DNA from: Bacteroidales bacterium
GTDB lineage: Bacteria > Bacteroidota > Bacteroidia > Bacteroidales > UBA4417
Reading direction: 5' to 3'
Assembly: GCA_025350385.1 (NCBI GenBank)
Contig: JANXXZ010000419.1
Span: 1 to 6,577, forward strand
DNA: 6,577 nt
Part shown: piece by piece, positions 1 through 5,403 of the stretch
Numbering within the stretch: the first letter of the stretch is position 1
Layout: the number at the start of each line of letters is the position of its first letter
Translations under genes and position numbers: made by a program
The notes under the pieces: generated by a model
The model's input: the letters and a program-made list of their open reading frames with translations, nothing else
Told to the model about the DNA's origin: nothing
Databases searched by the model: none

Positions 1-44
1 GCTAAACCTAAAAAGCACCTTTTAAAAATTGAATTTCCATAATA
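1..44. other. Left edge, no gene seen
   Basis: This short AT-rich stretch lies beyond the left attC-like site. If the cassette reading is right, it would be the first bases of the next cassette on the minus strand, cut by the window edge. No open frame or promoter can be supported here. Confidence 0.4.
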
Positions 45-105
45 ACCCAATGCTTGCTATGGCAGGTCGGTGCGGGATTTCGTGCAACACGGCTTCATGT
101 TGGGT
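45..105 (-). mobile_element. attC-like recombination site (left copy)
   Basis: Read on the minus strand, the element starts with ACCCAAC (105 to 99), which fits the attC R'' core RYYYAAC. It ends with ATTGGGT (51 to 45), one base off the R' core GTTRRRY. The ends pair over six bases (ACCCAA with TTGGGT). It shares blocks in the same order with the element at 1746-1829: CCCAACA near the start, CCCGCA in the middle, CCTGCC near the end, and TTATT just beyond. It lies 49 bases after the stop of the hydrolase gene, where a cassette's attC belongs. At 61 bp it is within the usual attC size range. The R' mismatch makes this copy the weaker of the two. Confidence 0.45.
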
Positions 106-146
106 CGTGAAAAACGACCACACGAAGCCTTAGTTATTAGGTGTTG
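85..146. repeat. Imperfect hairpin after the hydrolase gene
   Basis: GGCTTC (91-96) pairs with GAAGCC (124-129), TGT (98-100) with ACA (120-122), and GGTCGT (103-108) with ACGACC (114-119). The stem has one mismatch, a two-base bulge and a five-base loop. An outer pair CAACAC (85-90) and GTGTTG (141-146) extends it across an 11-base bulge. It begins nine bases past the hydrolase stop and overlaps the attC-like site. It could end transcription, although no T-run follows it on the minus strand, or it could belong to the recombination element. Confidence 0.5.
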
Positions 147-154
147 TTGATTTT

Positions 155-1243
155 TCATTTCAATTTCGGGTGCAGCTTCATTAGGTCATTCATTAGGTAT
201 TCAACTGGCAATCTTTTATTTTTTGGAATGTTTCTGTTATCAGCATTGATAACAACAACCATATTCAAATCAGGAATAATACTAATTATTTGTCCACCAT
301 TTCCAGGAATAAACCAGGCATTTAAACCAAATTCAGTTTTTATCATTTGCCACTGATAACAACTATAAAAAGGATTTTTAATTTCAATATATGGAGTGAA
401 TATTTCATTTATCCAATTTTCAGAAACAATTGCTGAATCACGCCACTTACCCTTATTTAAATGTAAAAGACCATATTTAGCAATGTCTCTTGATTTTAGT
501 CTTAATCCTCCACCACTATCATACACTCCATTTTTAACAAACCATTTATATTCTTTTATTCCAAGAGGTTTAAAAAGATTTCTTTCTGCGAATTCTGCAA
601 TATTTTCACCTGTGGCTTTCCTGATAATTTCACTTAAAATAATGTCATTAGGTCCACAATACACATATTTCGTCCCAGGGTTTGTGTCCATCGGTAATAC
701 TAAACATGATTTTAACCAATCATCTGTTTGTTCTATCTTATTACCCATATTATTAGTGTCATTTTGAGGTAAAGATTGCTCGTCCCATTTGAGACCAGAA
801 GTCATTGTCAGCAAATTTTTAATAGTAATTTTATGTTTTAGGGAATCTTTTTCATTCTTTTCGTATTCAGGAAAATAATTGAGCATTTTTTGATTTACAT
901 CTTTTATCTTGCCCTGTTGTATTGCAATACCAATTAAAATGGAATTGAAACTTTTCGTATTCGATGCTAAAAAATGAAGTTGCTCCCGTTTCCAGCCATT
1001 ATAATATTGTTCAATTACAAGGCAATTGTTCACTATCACTAATAAACTATGAATTTTCCCATATTTGCGACCGCATAAATCATTATTTATTTTGTCGAAT
1101 AAGGATTTATCAAGATTTTGTTCTTCAAGCGTTGAAACCTTCAAACCATCAGCCAAATCAATTGGTTTTTGATAAGAACAATCATTTTGATTACTACAGC
1201 TTAAAATTAGGAAAATGAATAATACAGTAAAAAGGTTTTTCAT
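155..1243 (-). CDS. Lipoprotein serine hydrolase of the beta-lactamase/PBP family
   Basis: A 362-residue protein of the class C beta-lactamase-related family (Pfam Beta-lactamase), which includes esterases, DD-peptidases and 6-aminohexanoate-dimer hydrolase-like enzymes. The N-terminus (MKNLFTVLFIFLILSC) is a lipoprotein signal with Cys16 as the acylated residue, so it should be anchored outside the inner membrane. The catalytic SxxK is Ser94-Asn-Thr-Lys97. The usual YxN position appears as Tyr195-Cys-Gly, an altered form. GGGLRL followed by SRDIAKYG (about 244-258) and the C-terminal GNGGQ (314-318, in place of the KTG-type motif) are typical of the subgroup. The ATG at 1243 was chosen because it opens the signal peptide and leaves a 10-base gap to the upstream gene; the longer frame from 1339 would overlap that gene by 86 bases. 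No Shine-Dalgarno is seen. The substrate cannot be told from sequence. Confidence 0.9.
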   Translation of the reverse strand: MKNLFTVLFIFLILSCSNQNDCSYQKPIDLADGLKVSTLEEQNLDKSLFDKINNDLCGRKYGKIHSLLVIVNNCLVIEQYYNGWKREQLHFLASNTKSFNSILIGIAIQQGKIKDVNQKMLNYFPEYEKNEKDSLKHKITIKNLLTMTSGLKWDEQSLPQNDTNNMGNKIEQTDDWLKSCLVLPMDTNPGTKYVYCGPNDIILSEIIRKATGENIAEFAERNLFKPLGIKEYKWFVKNGVYDSGGGLRLKSRDIAKYGLLHLNKGKWRDSAIVSENWINEIFTPYIEIKNPFYSCYQWQMIKTEFGLNAWFIPGNGGQIISIIPDLNMVVVINADNRNIPKNKRLPVEYLMNDLMKLHPKLK

Positions 1244-1253
1244 ATCATTGATG

Positions 1254-1700
1254 TTATTTAATAATCTTGGTTTGTAATAAAGAAGAAATTTCTTTTGCAA
1301 CTTTGGTAATATGATCTTTTCCTCCTGACATAATCTCAATGTTTTTATCAGACAAAATCATCAAAAGTTTGTAAACCTCATTAATTTCAGTTCTGCTTAT
1401 TGAAAGCACACTCATGCTTTGAGTAGCTTTTGTCTTGAATATTTTAATATTATTTAGAGACTTAATATCCACCCAATCTCCTTTTTTAATAGAAAAAAGT
1501 CCGATATATTTTTTTAATTTCCTATTATCTACATCTATAATTATCCCAGATTTTATAAAAAGCAATAATAAAGAAATTATAAAAAACAATATACCTACCC
1601 AGTCGAAAACTATCATTCTCCAAATGCTTATACCAAATAACATTACCCCTAAATAAATGAAATTTGGTGGAAGTTTACCTGTTTTATAATTCAGTATCAT
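1254..1700 (-). CDS. Small membrane protein, two helices plus possible PH-like domain
   Basis: A 148-residue protein of unknown function. Two hydrophobic segments (about 14-31 and 33-49) separated by a short polar turn suggest a helical hairpin with both termini on the same side of the membrane. The rest (51-148) is soluble, opening with strands such as GIIIDVDNRKLKKYIGLF and closing with a helix, a pattern seen in bacterial PH-like membrane proteins; that fold is inferred, not proven. It is the first gene of a two-gene minus-strand unit: the lipoprotein hydrolase starts 10 bases after its stop, so the two are probably co-transcribed and may act together at the envelope. The start at 1700 lies 45 bases from the attC-like end, as expected for a cassette gene. 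No clear promoter of the Bacteroidota type was found upstream. Confidence 0.75.
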   Translation of the reverse strand: MILNYKTGKLPPNFIYLGVMLFGISIWRMIVFDWVGILFFIISLLLLFIKSGIIIDVDNRKLKKYIGLFSIKKGDWVDIKSLNNIKIFKTKATQSMSVLSISRTEINEVYKLLMILSDKNIEIMSGGKDHITKVAKEISSLLQTKIIK

Positions 1701-1745
1701 TTTTTAATCATTTTTGAATGTTCGTGCAATGTTTTATTCAATAAC

Positions 1746-1829
1746 ACCTAACGTTCCCTGCCTAGGCAGGGTTGGTTTTTAGTGGGCCTTGCGGGCTGGC
1801 AAACCAACCAAGCTTAGCCCGTGTTGGGC
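1746..1829 (-). mobile_element. attC-like recombination site (right copy)
   Basis: On the minus strand the element begins with GCCCAAC (1829 to 1823), a full match to the attC R'' core RYYYAAC. It ends with AACGTTAGGT (1755 to 1746), which fits the classical right-hand consensus RRCGTTRRRY. The two cores pair in six of seven positions, counting one G-T. The inside is self-complementary: GGTTGGTTT (1770-1778) with AAACCAACC (1801-1809), and a perfect 16-bp palindrome at 1756-1771. At 84 bp it has a normal attC length. It lies 15 bases after the stop of the unknown gene (1845) and 45 bases before the start of the membrane protein gene, so it would close the first cassette and open the second. 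The predicted crossover is between the G at 1752 and the T at 1751 of the minus strand. No integrase gene is visible. Confidence 0.55.
1756..1771. repeat. Perfect 16-bp palindrome
   Basis: CCCTGCCTAGGCAGGG reads the same on both strands and is centred on CCTAGG. It sits inside the right attC-like element next to its R' end. The left element keeps only CCTGCC plus a degenerate second arm, so the palindrome is not strictly conserved. Confidence 0.85.
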
Positions 1830-1844
1830 ACAGGCTAGTTGTTC

Positions 1845-2339
1845 TTAGATTAGATCATTTATTCCTTTTCCACATTGAAAGCATTCAAAATGAGAGATAT
1901 AAATAATCCAATCCTGACTTGTATTAATTATAAGTAAATCATCTGCACCAGGATAGAAGAAGTCTCTCCAATTCTCAACAAATGTTTCCAGTTTTGTAAT
2001 CAATGCTTGACCAACAGCCCATAATAATATTACTTTATCCTCTCTATTTTGTAATTCTTTGAATCGTTTTGTTACTTGGTCATCTTCGTTTTTGAATAGT
2101 ATTTCTTCTATTGATTCAAATTTTTCCTTATTCAAAGAAAAGTCTTTTATTATCTTACTTTCCAATATCTTATTCCATAAGATATTATTTACTTCAGTAT
2201 TAAGAACCTGAACATCTTTTATCACGTCTATATTATCCAGAAATCTCCACGCTATTTCAGGACTTTCTATTGTAATGTACTTGTTAATGTTTTCAATCAT
2301 AAAATTTTCGTCTAATGCTTGTGCCCAACTTGCTAACAT
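1845..2339 (-). CDS. Protein of unknown function, 164 residues
   Basis: I do not recognise this protein. It has no signal peptide or membrane segment and is charged and mostly helical in look (for example KEKFESIEEILFKNEDDQVT, 71-90), so it is probably cytoplasmic. The C-terminal part is more distinctive: FFYPGADDLLIINT (127-140) followed by WIIYISHFECFQCGKG, a run of beta-type sequence with two cysteines (153 and 156). Such tails occur in small immunity-like or SMI1-like proteins, but no assignment is justified. The ATG at 2339 was chosen because AGGAG lies six bases upstream, a clean Shine-Dalgarno that is unusual for this phylum; a TTG two codons earlier is too close to it. The frame stays open upstream to a TGA at 2373-2375 (reading KLPWLRYQE), so a lost longer N-terminus is possible. 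It is followed at once by an attC-like site. Confidence 0.65.
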   Translation of the reverse strand: MLASWAQALDENFMIENINKYITIESPEIAWRFLDNIDVIKDVQVLNTEVNNILWNKILESKIIKDFSLNKEKFESIEEILFKNEDDQVTKRFKELQNREDKVILLWAVGQALITKLETFVENWRDFFYPGADDLLIINTSQDWIIYISHFECFQCGKGINDLI

Positions 2340-2345
2340 CCTCAA

Positions 2346-2350
2346 CTCCT
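2346..2350 (-). promoter_or_regulatory. Shine-Dalgarno site AGGAG that decides a start
   Basis: AGGAG on the minus strand, six bases before the ATG at 2339. It supports that start over the TTG at 2345. The other genes of the window have nothing comparable. Confidence 0.55.
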
Positions 2351-2429
2351 GGTACCTTAACCAAGGAAGTTTTCAATTCAGTGGGCTAAACTCAATATTC
2401 CTTTTTATATCCCGGTTATTCCTTATAAA

Positions 2430-2437
2430 CAAATCTA
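2430..2437 (-). promoter_or_regulatory. Candidate -7 box for the unknown gene
   Basis: TAGATTTG on the minus strand fits TAnnTTTG. It lies about 90 bases before the start at 2339. No TTG is found 19-21 bases upstream, so the promoter is incomplete by the consensus. The inverted repeat at 2445-2472 falls where the -33 contacts would be. Confidence 0.3.
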
Positions 2438-2444
2438 AAGTAAA

Positions 2445-2472
2445 TGTATGTATTTTTTCTTTTTTACATACA
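2445..2472. promoter_or_regulatory. Inverted repeat around a T-tract, possible operator
   Basis: TGTATGTA (2445-2452) and TACATACA (2465-2472) are perfect 8-bp arms separated by 12 pyrimidines (T6-C-T5). The repeat is just upstream of the candidate -7 box of the minus-strand unknown gene, as a repressor or activator site would be. It could also be a simple hairpin. Confidence 0.4.
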
Positions 2473-2521
2473 AAGTGTTCAATTTTTAATGTTCGCGGCG
2501 AACTTTAGTTCTCAGTGGCTA

Positions 2522-2587
2522 TCCATTAAGTACCAGATAAAGGTTCCCGCAGAGTTTCGCAGATTAAATACGCAGAGTTTTGCAGAG
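2522..2587. repeat. CGCAGAG-type repeat, copy A
   Basis: It begins TCCATTAA, continues with ACCAGATA and a GGTTC block, then the exact 18-mer CGCAGAGTTTCGCAGATT (2548-2565) and a second CGCAGAG at 2571-2577. Copy B at 2835-2903 has the same blocks in the same order. Unlike copy B, it lacks the inverted right half. Confidence 0.8.
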
Positions 2588-2594
2588 AGGCGAG

Positions 2595-2646
2595 TCGTAA
2601 GATTGCTTCGGCGAAGTTCGCCGGTACCATCTCATGAAGACCTGGC
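2595..2646. repeat. Diverged direct repeat, first copy
   Basis: Shared blocks in the same order as 2786-2823: TCGTAA, CCGG(T/C)A, CTCAT, GAA, and a final GGC followed shortly by AATG. The first copy carries an extra hairpin (2609-2623). It is likely a remnant of a duplicated repetitive element. Confidence 0.45.
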
Positions 2647-2718
2647 GCCGCGCAATGTATTGATCCTCACGTGAATTCGAAACGTCACTATGCCTTCATC
2701 CAATACAAGTTGCGACGC
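2645..2718. repeat. Imperfect inverted repeat, MITE-like
   Basis: Arms 2645-2662 and 2701-2718 match at 13 of 18 positions by hand alignment, including a perfect TGTATTG/CAATACA core. The 38 bases between them code for nothing evident. It could be a decayed miniature element. Confidence 0.35.
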
Positions 2719-2785
2719 TAATCTTTGCGAGGAGGAACGACGAAGCAAACTAGTCCTTGTGCTGCAATCCACTTGAGAGTGAGAC

Positions 2786-2823
2786 TCGTAAAATCCCGGC
2801 ATAGCCTCATATGAAACTCCGGC
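2786..2823. repeat. Diverged direct repeat, second copy
   Basis: Partner of 2595-2646: TCGTAA, then CCCGGCATAGCCTCAT and a final CCGGC followed by AATG. It leads straight into copy B of the CGCAGAG repeat, whereas the first copy follows copy A, so the order of the two repeat types is swapped. Confidence 0.45.
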
Positions 2824-2834
2824 AAATGCGGACG

Positions 2835-2903
2835 TCCATTAAAAACCAGATAGATGGTTCTCGCAGAGTTTCGCAGATTTAAAAAACGCAGAGTTTCGCA
2901 GAT
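2835..2903. repeat. CGCAGAG-type repeat, copy B
   Basis: Direct copy of 2522-2587, with TCCATTAA, ACCAGATA, GGTTC and the same 18-mer (2862-2879), then a second CGCAGAGTTTCGCAGA (2887-2902). It forms the left part of the larger inverted structure at 2857-2980. Confidence 0.8.
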
Positions 2904-2980
2904 GAAATCAAGAACTCCGCGCAACTCAGCGAAACACTCTGCGTGACTCTGCGAGAAACATTTCGTAACTCTGCGAGAAC
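2857..2980. repeat. Large inverted repeat built of ~10-bp units, possible terminator
   Basis: GTTCTCGCAGAGTT (2857-2870) and AACTCTGCGAGAAC (2967-2980) are perfect 14-bp inverted arms. Between them are further units: CGCAGA at 2862, 2872, 2887 and 2897, then the opposite orientation CTCCGCG 2915, CTCAGCG 2925, CTCTGCG 2937, 2947 and 2969, mostly 10-12 bases apart. The right arm ends four bases after the transglutaminase stop, so the transcript of that gene would fold here, which suits a 3' end or terminator role. Confidence 0.75.
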
Positions 2981-2984
2981 TCCC

Positions 2985-4082
2985 TTACTCAGGCTTTGCC
3001 CAGAATTTATCCGGGTTGTAGGTGCATTTTGGTTTATTCGCCCTGGTCCTCGGAATGATGCCTTTATACTCCAACGGCAATAATAAGTTACTCCTGCTTT
3101 CGCCCCCTCCGTCGACATAACACTGGAATGCGTAAAGGTTTTTAGCCATGTATCCGTAAAGGTAATTTTCTTTTATAACCGGGTATATCCTGTTCATATT
3201 AGCGTCAGGATTCAGGATCAGCGGCTTATTGTGGATCAGCCGTTCACGCACTTCGGCGATGCTCAGCAGTTCACCCTTCTCATTCATCACACAAGCATTA
3301 TTGGTCGGGTCGATCCACAACCATTTATCAAGTGTTTTAGAATATACTGTGATTATGGAATGACAATCGAAATCGGTTGTGTCTTTCGGCAGGCACACCA
3401 CATGCCTTGATTTCAAGCCCACCGACAGGTAGCAGTCGTTCAGCACCCACGCCAGGGCACCGCAGTGCATGGTTCCTTTCCCGTTCTCACATTTGCTGAC
3501 CAAATCGGAAATCCCCTCGTATGCTGGCAGCTCTTTTGTGCCGTCATAAACGAACAGGTAATGAACCCAATGTAAGAGATTAAATATTTTTGAAAGTTCA
3601 TTTCCTTCCCCGGTTATGGAATCGAGTTTAAACTTTTTCCTGAGTTCAATGAGATCAGGATCCTGTGCTGAAGTGTAGGTAAATTTCAGAATTTCACGGT
3701 TATCTTTATAATCATACTTCCCGCCTTTCTTCAGGATGTCCAGCGGACCAGCAATATGTTCGGGACGTTCATATTTAATTTGCGTGAAGGCTGAATCCTT
3801 TCCATTCAGAAGGATAACAAAATCGTATGTTTTGCCGGGTCTGACCCTGAACGTAATACTGTCAATATCGGTATAGAAGGTCACTTCAGCGTGTTTGCCC
3901 AGGGTTGTGTAAATGTCGGGCCTGAGATCAGGAGAGATATTCCAATACCCTTTTTTAAAGCTCTTTCCATCCCCGATGTCAACCACAGTTGAAGTTGCAT
4001 TAATAACCGGAATAGATTTCTGCGCGTAATTTGAAAATCCGGTAAGGATAATCACCATAGGCATGATTGCTTTTTTATTCAT
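2985..4082 (-). CDS. Secreted transglutaminase-like (papain-fold) protein
   Basis: A 365-residue protein with a cleavable signal peptide (MNKKAIMPMVIILTGFSNYA, likely cut after Ala20), so it acts in the periplasm or outside. Residues about 30-110 form a beta-rich N-terminal module (VTFYTDIDSITFRVRPGKTY is characteristic). The transglutaminase-like core follows at about 165-260: WVHYLFVYDG, then the catalytic Cys207 in GTMHCGALAW, His241 in DCHS and Asp258 in WIDPT, a complete Cys-His-Asp triad. Proteins of this superfamily act as cysteine proteases, amidases or crosslinkers; which one applies here cannot be told. The C-terminal 100 residues are unassigned. The gene stands alone on its strand, with about 190 bases to the next gene upstream. 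No Shine-Dalgarno precedes the ATG. Confidence 0.88.
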   Translation of the reverse strand: MNKKAIMPMVIILTGFSNYAQKSIPVINATSTVVDIGDGKSFKKGYWNISPDLRPDIYTTLGKHAEVTFYTDIDSITFRVRPGKTYDFVILLNGKDSAFTQIKYERPEHIAGPLDILKKGGKYDYKDNREILKFTYTSAQDPDLIELRKKFKLDSITGEGNELSKIFNLLHWVHYLFVYDGTKELPAYEGISDLVSKCENGKGTMHCGALAWVLNDCYLSVGLKSRHVVCLPKDTTDFDCHSIITVYSKTLDKWLWIDPTNNACVMNEKGELLSIAEVRERLIHNKPLILNPDANMNRIYPVIKENYLYGYMAKNLYAFQCYVDGGGESRSNLLLPLEYKGIIPRTRANKPKCTYNPDKFWAKPE

Positions 4083-4159
4083 TGCATATTTATTTTGGAG
4101 GAATATCCGATTGTCAATGGTATCATGTTAATAATAAAACAGATGCAGTAAAATCTAAC

Positions 4160-4167
4160 CAAATTTA
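4160..4167 (-). promoter_or_regulatory. Candidate -7 box for the transglutaminase gene
   Basis: TAAATTTG on the minus strand matches TAnnTTTG and lies about 78 bases before the start at 4082. No TTG is seen at the expected distance upstream, which falls in the 8-bp repeat array, so support is only half of the consensus. Confidence 0.3.
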
Positions 4168-4182
4168 AGCTAATAATAATCG

Positions 4183-4262
4183 ATCACGCCCTCCAGTTCT
4201 CTCGCCTTCCCGCTCTCTCGCCCTCACGCCCTCTCGCTTCCTCGCTCCCGCGCCCTATCGCT
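4183..4262. repeat. 8-bp phased tandem array after the permease gene
   Basis: Cut into octamers from 4183 the sequence reads ATCACGCC, CTCCAGTT, CTCTCGCC, TTCCCGCT, CTCTCGCC, CTCACGCC, CTCTCGCT, TCCTCGCT, CCCGCGCC, CTATCGCT: ten units in constant phase with core CGCC/CGCT. On the sense strand of the permease the unit is purine-rich (GGCGAGAG). It begins 10 bases after the permease stop. A role in mRNA 3' ends is possible but unproven. Confidence 0.8.
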
Positions 4263-4272
4263 CCTCGCCCCG

Positions 4273-5169
4273 TTACCTCTCACTCTTAAGCCTGTAATTA
4301 CTAAACTGCTGCAACAGGATTCCCCCCACAATAATTACCAGCCCCACAACTGTCGAGAGCAGGATTTTTTCCCCTACGAATATCGAAACCATGAGTAAGG
4401 AAAGGAAAGGGGAGAGGTACACCAGGTTGGAGACCCGGGCGGTGGTGGAGGAGAGTTTCAATGCCGTGAGCCAGATCACGAAAGTGAGACCCATTTCGAA
4501 AATGCCGATATAAATGGAGCCGGCCAGTCCGCGGATGTGCGGTATGGCAAGGTTTCCGGTAAATACATTCCATGCCAGGATGTAAAGCAAACCGAAAAAG
4601 AAGTTCAGGAACATCTTGCTGTATTCTTCCCGCCGGTCCTTCATATTCAGGATGAAAAACGAGGCCCAGAACAGGGAACTCCCTATGGCAAGTGCCGTCC
4701 CCAGGGGATTGGTGAAACGGAAGCCTGCAAGCTGCCCGTGGGTGGCAATCACGAACGTGCCGCAGAAACTGATCAGGATGGCTGTAATGCTCAGCCAGCC
4801 GATGCGTTGCCGGAGGAAAAGTATAGAGAACAGTACCAGCATTACCGGCCAGATATAGTTGAGCGCTACGGCTTCCTGCGCCTGTATGAGAGTGTAAGCC
4901 TTGAATAGAACCATGTAATACATAAAGGGGTTGCAGAATCCCATCAGGGCAGAATTGATCCAGTCTTTCCGGCTGAGTGTAAGGAGCAATGCATATTTCC
5001 CGCTGATAATCAGGGTAATTCCCAGGAAAACAAAAGCGGTGAAACTGGTGAAAAGCAGCAGCAAAGGCGGGTTCATGTGGCCAAGCGTCAGTTTGAACGC
5101 TGTCCCCATGGTTGACCAGAACAGGATGGCTGTGATGGCGTAGAGGTAGGCCTTGCGTTGTTTCTGCAT
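4273..5169 (-). CDS. EamA-family (DMT superfamily) inner membrane permease
   Basis: A 298-residue polytopic protein with ten predicted helices (roughly 8-28, 34-56, 72-94, 100-118, 124-142, 155-175, 186-202, 214-236, 246-266, 270-288) arranged as two EamA repeats, about 8-142 and 154-288. The opening AITAILFWSTMGTAFK is typical, as are the helix-4 motif EAVALNYIWPVM and the second-repeat AIGSSLFWASFFI. The length is standard for the family. Members export or import amino acids, metabolites or drugs; the substrate is not predictable here. The start at 5169 is the only in-frame ATG near the first helix. It directly abuts a 7-bp repeat array and has no Shine-Dalgarno. It is divergent from carbamate kinase, 289 bases away. 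Confidence 0.92.
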   Translation of the reverse strand: MQKQRKAYLYAITAILFWSTMGTAFKLTLGHMNPPLLLLFTSFTAFVFLGITLIISGKYALLLTLSRKDWINSALMGFCNPFMYYMVLFKAYTLIQAQEAVALNYIWPVMLVLFSILFLRQRIGWLSITAILISFCGTFVIATHGQLAGFRFTNPLGTALAIGSSLFWASFFILNMKDRREEYSKMFLNFFFGLLYILAWNVFTGNLAIPHIRGLAGSIYIGIFEMGLTFVIWLTALKLSSTTARVSNLVYLSPFLSLLMVSIFVGEKILLSTVVGLVIIVGGILLQQFSNYRLKSER

Positions 5170-5231
5170 TTCGGATGTTTGATTTTTGATTTCGGATTTC
5201 GGATTCCAGATTGTGGATTTCGGATTTTATG
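5169..5231. repeat. 7-bp phased tandem array at the permease start
   Basis: Heptamers in constant phase from 5169: TTTCGGA, TGTTTGA, TTTTTGA, TTTCGGA, TTTCGGA, TTCCAGA, TTGTGGA, TTTCGGA, TTTTATG. Consensus TTTCGGA, or TCCGAAA on the permease sense strand. The first unit overlaps the first base of the start codon, so the leader and ribosome-binding region of the permease mRNA are made of this repeat. Confidence 0.85.
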
Positions 5232-5283
5232 GTCTCCCAATTTCTACTCCTTACTAATCGCTCCCCGAAAATACAAATATGCA

Positions 5284-5316
5284 TAAATTTAACAAACGAT
5301 CCCATCGTCAGTCAAA
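5284..5316 (-). promoter_or_regulatory. Candidate promoter for the permease gene
   Basis: On the minus strand TTTG (5316-5313), a 21-base gap, then TAAATTTA (5291-5284), one base off TAnnTTTG. It would give a leader of roughly 110 bases that contains the whole 7-bp array. A nearby CATATTTG (5281-5274) is an alternative -7 box without a matching -33. Confidence 0.3.
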
Positions 5317-5403
5317 CAGGGAGAAAGGAATGTCCTGATAAAATGATACCCAACTATTTGATATATTGAACTATGTGAATATTTTAAGGCGTGTGAAAGA
5401 AAC

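Larger units (their letters stand above)
2346..2984. other. Gene-free region filled with decayed repeats
   Basis: About 640 bases without a convincing gene. Short open frames here have no start context and run through the repeats. From left to right it contains the promoter-side inverted repeat, a small hairpin (GTTCG/CGAAC, 2491-2503), a partial CGCAGAG repeat copy, a perfect odd palindrome (CGGCGAA g TTCGCCG, 2609-2623), a pair of diverged direct repeats, a GCGAGGAGGAACGACGAAGC block (2727-2746) of a kind I recall as interspersed in many bacterial genomes, and the large inverted repeat beside the transglutaminase gene. Confidence 0.7.

Noticed and set aside
155..1339. A longer hydrolase starting at 1339
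   Set aside because: It would add 32 residues in front of a clear lipoprotein signal and overlap the membrane protein gene by 86 bases.
2857..2980. A CRISPR array
   Set aside because: Units are about 7-10 bases, spaced by only a few bases and in both orientations. CRISPR repeats are longer, with unique spacers of about 30 bases, and no cas gene is seen.
2718..3118. Short minus-strand frames across the CGCAGAG repeats and the 3' end of the transglutaminase gene
   Set aside because: They run through repeat DNA or overlap a well-supported gene in another frame, and show no start context or domain.
4301..5305. A 334-codon open frame on the minus strand in another frame of the permease gene
   Set aside because: Its product is rich in His, Pro and Arg without a fold-like pattern, and it begins in the 7-bp repeats. 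The overlapping permease frame has ten clear helices and the EamA family pattern.
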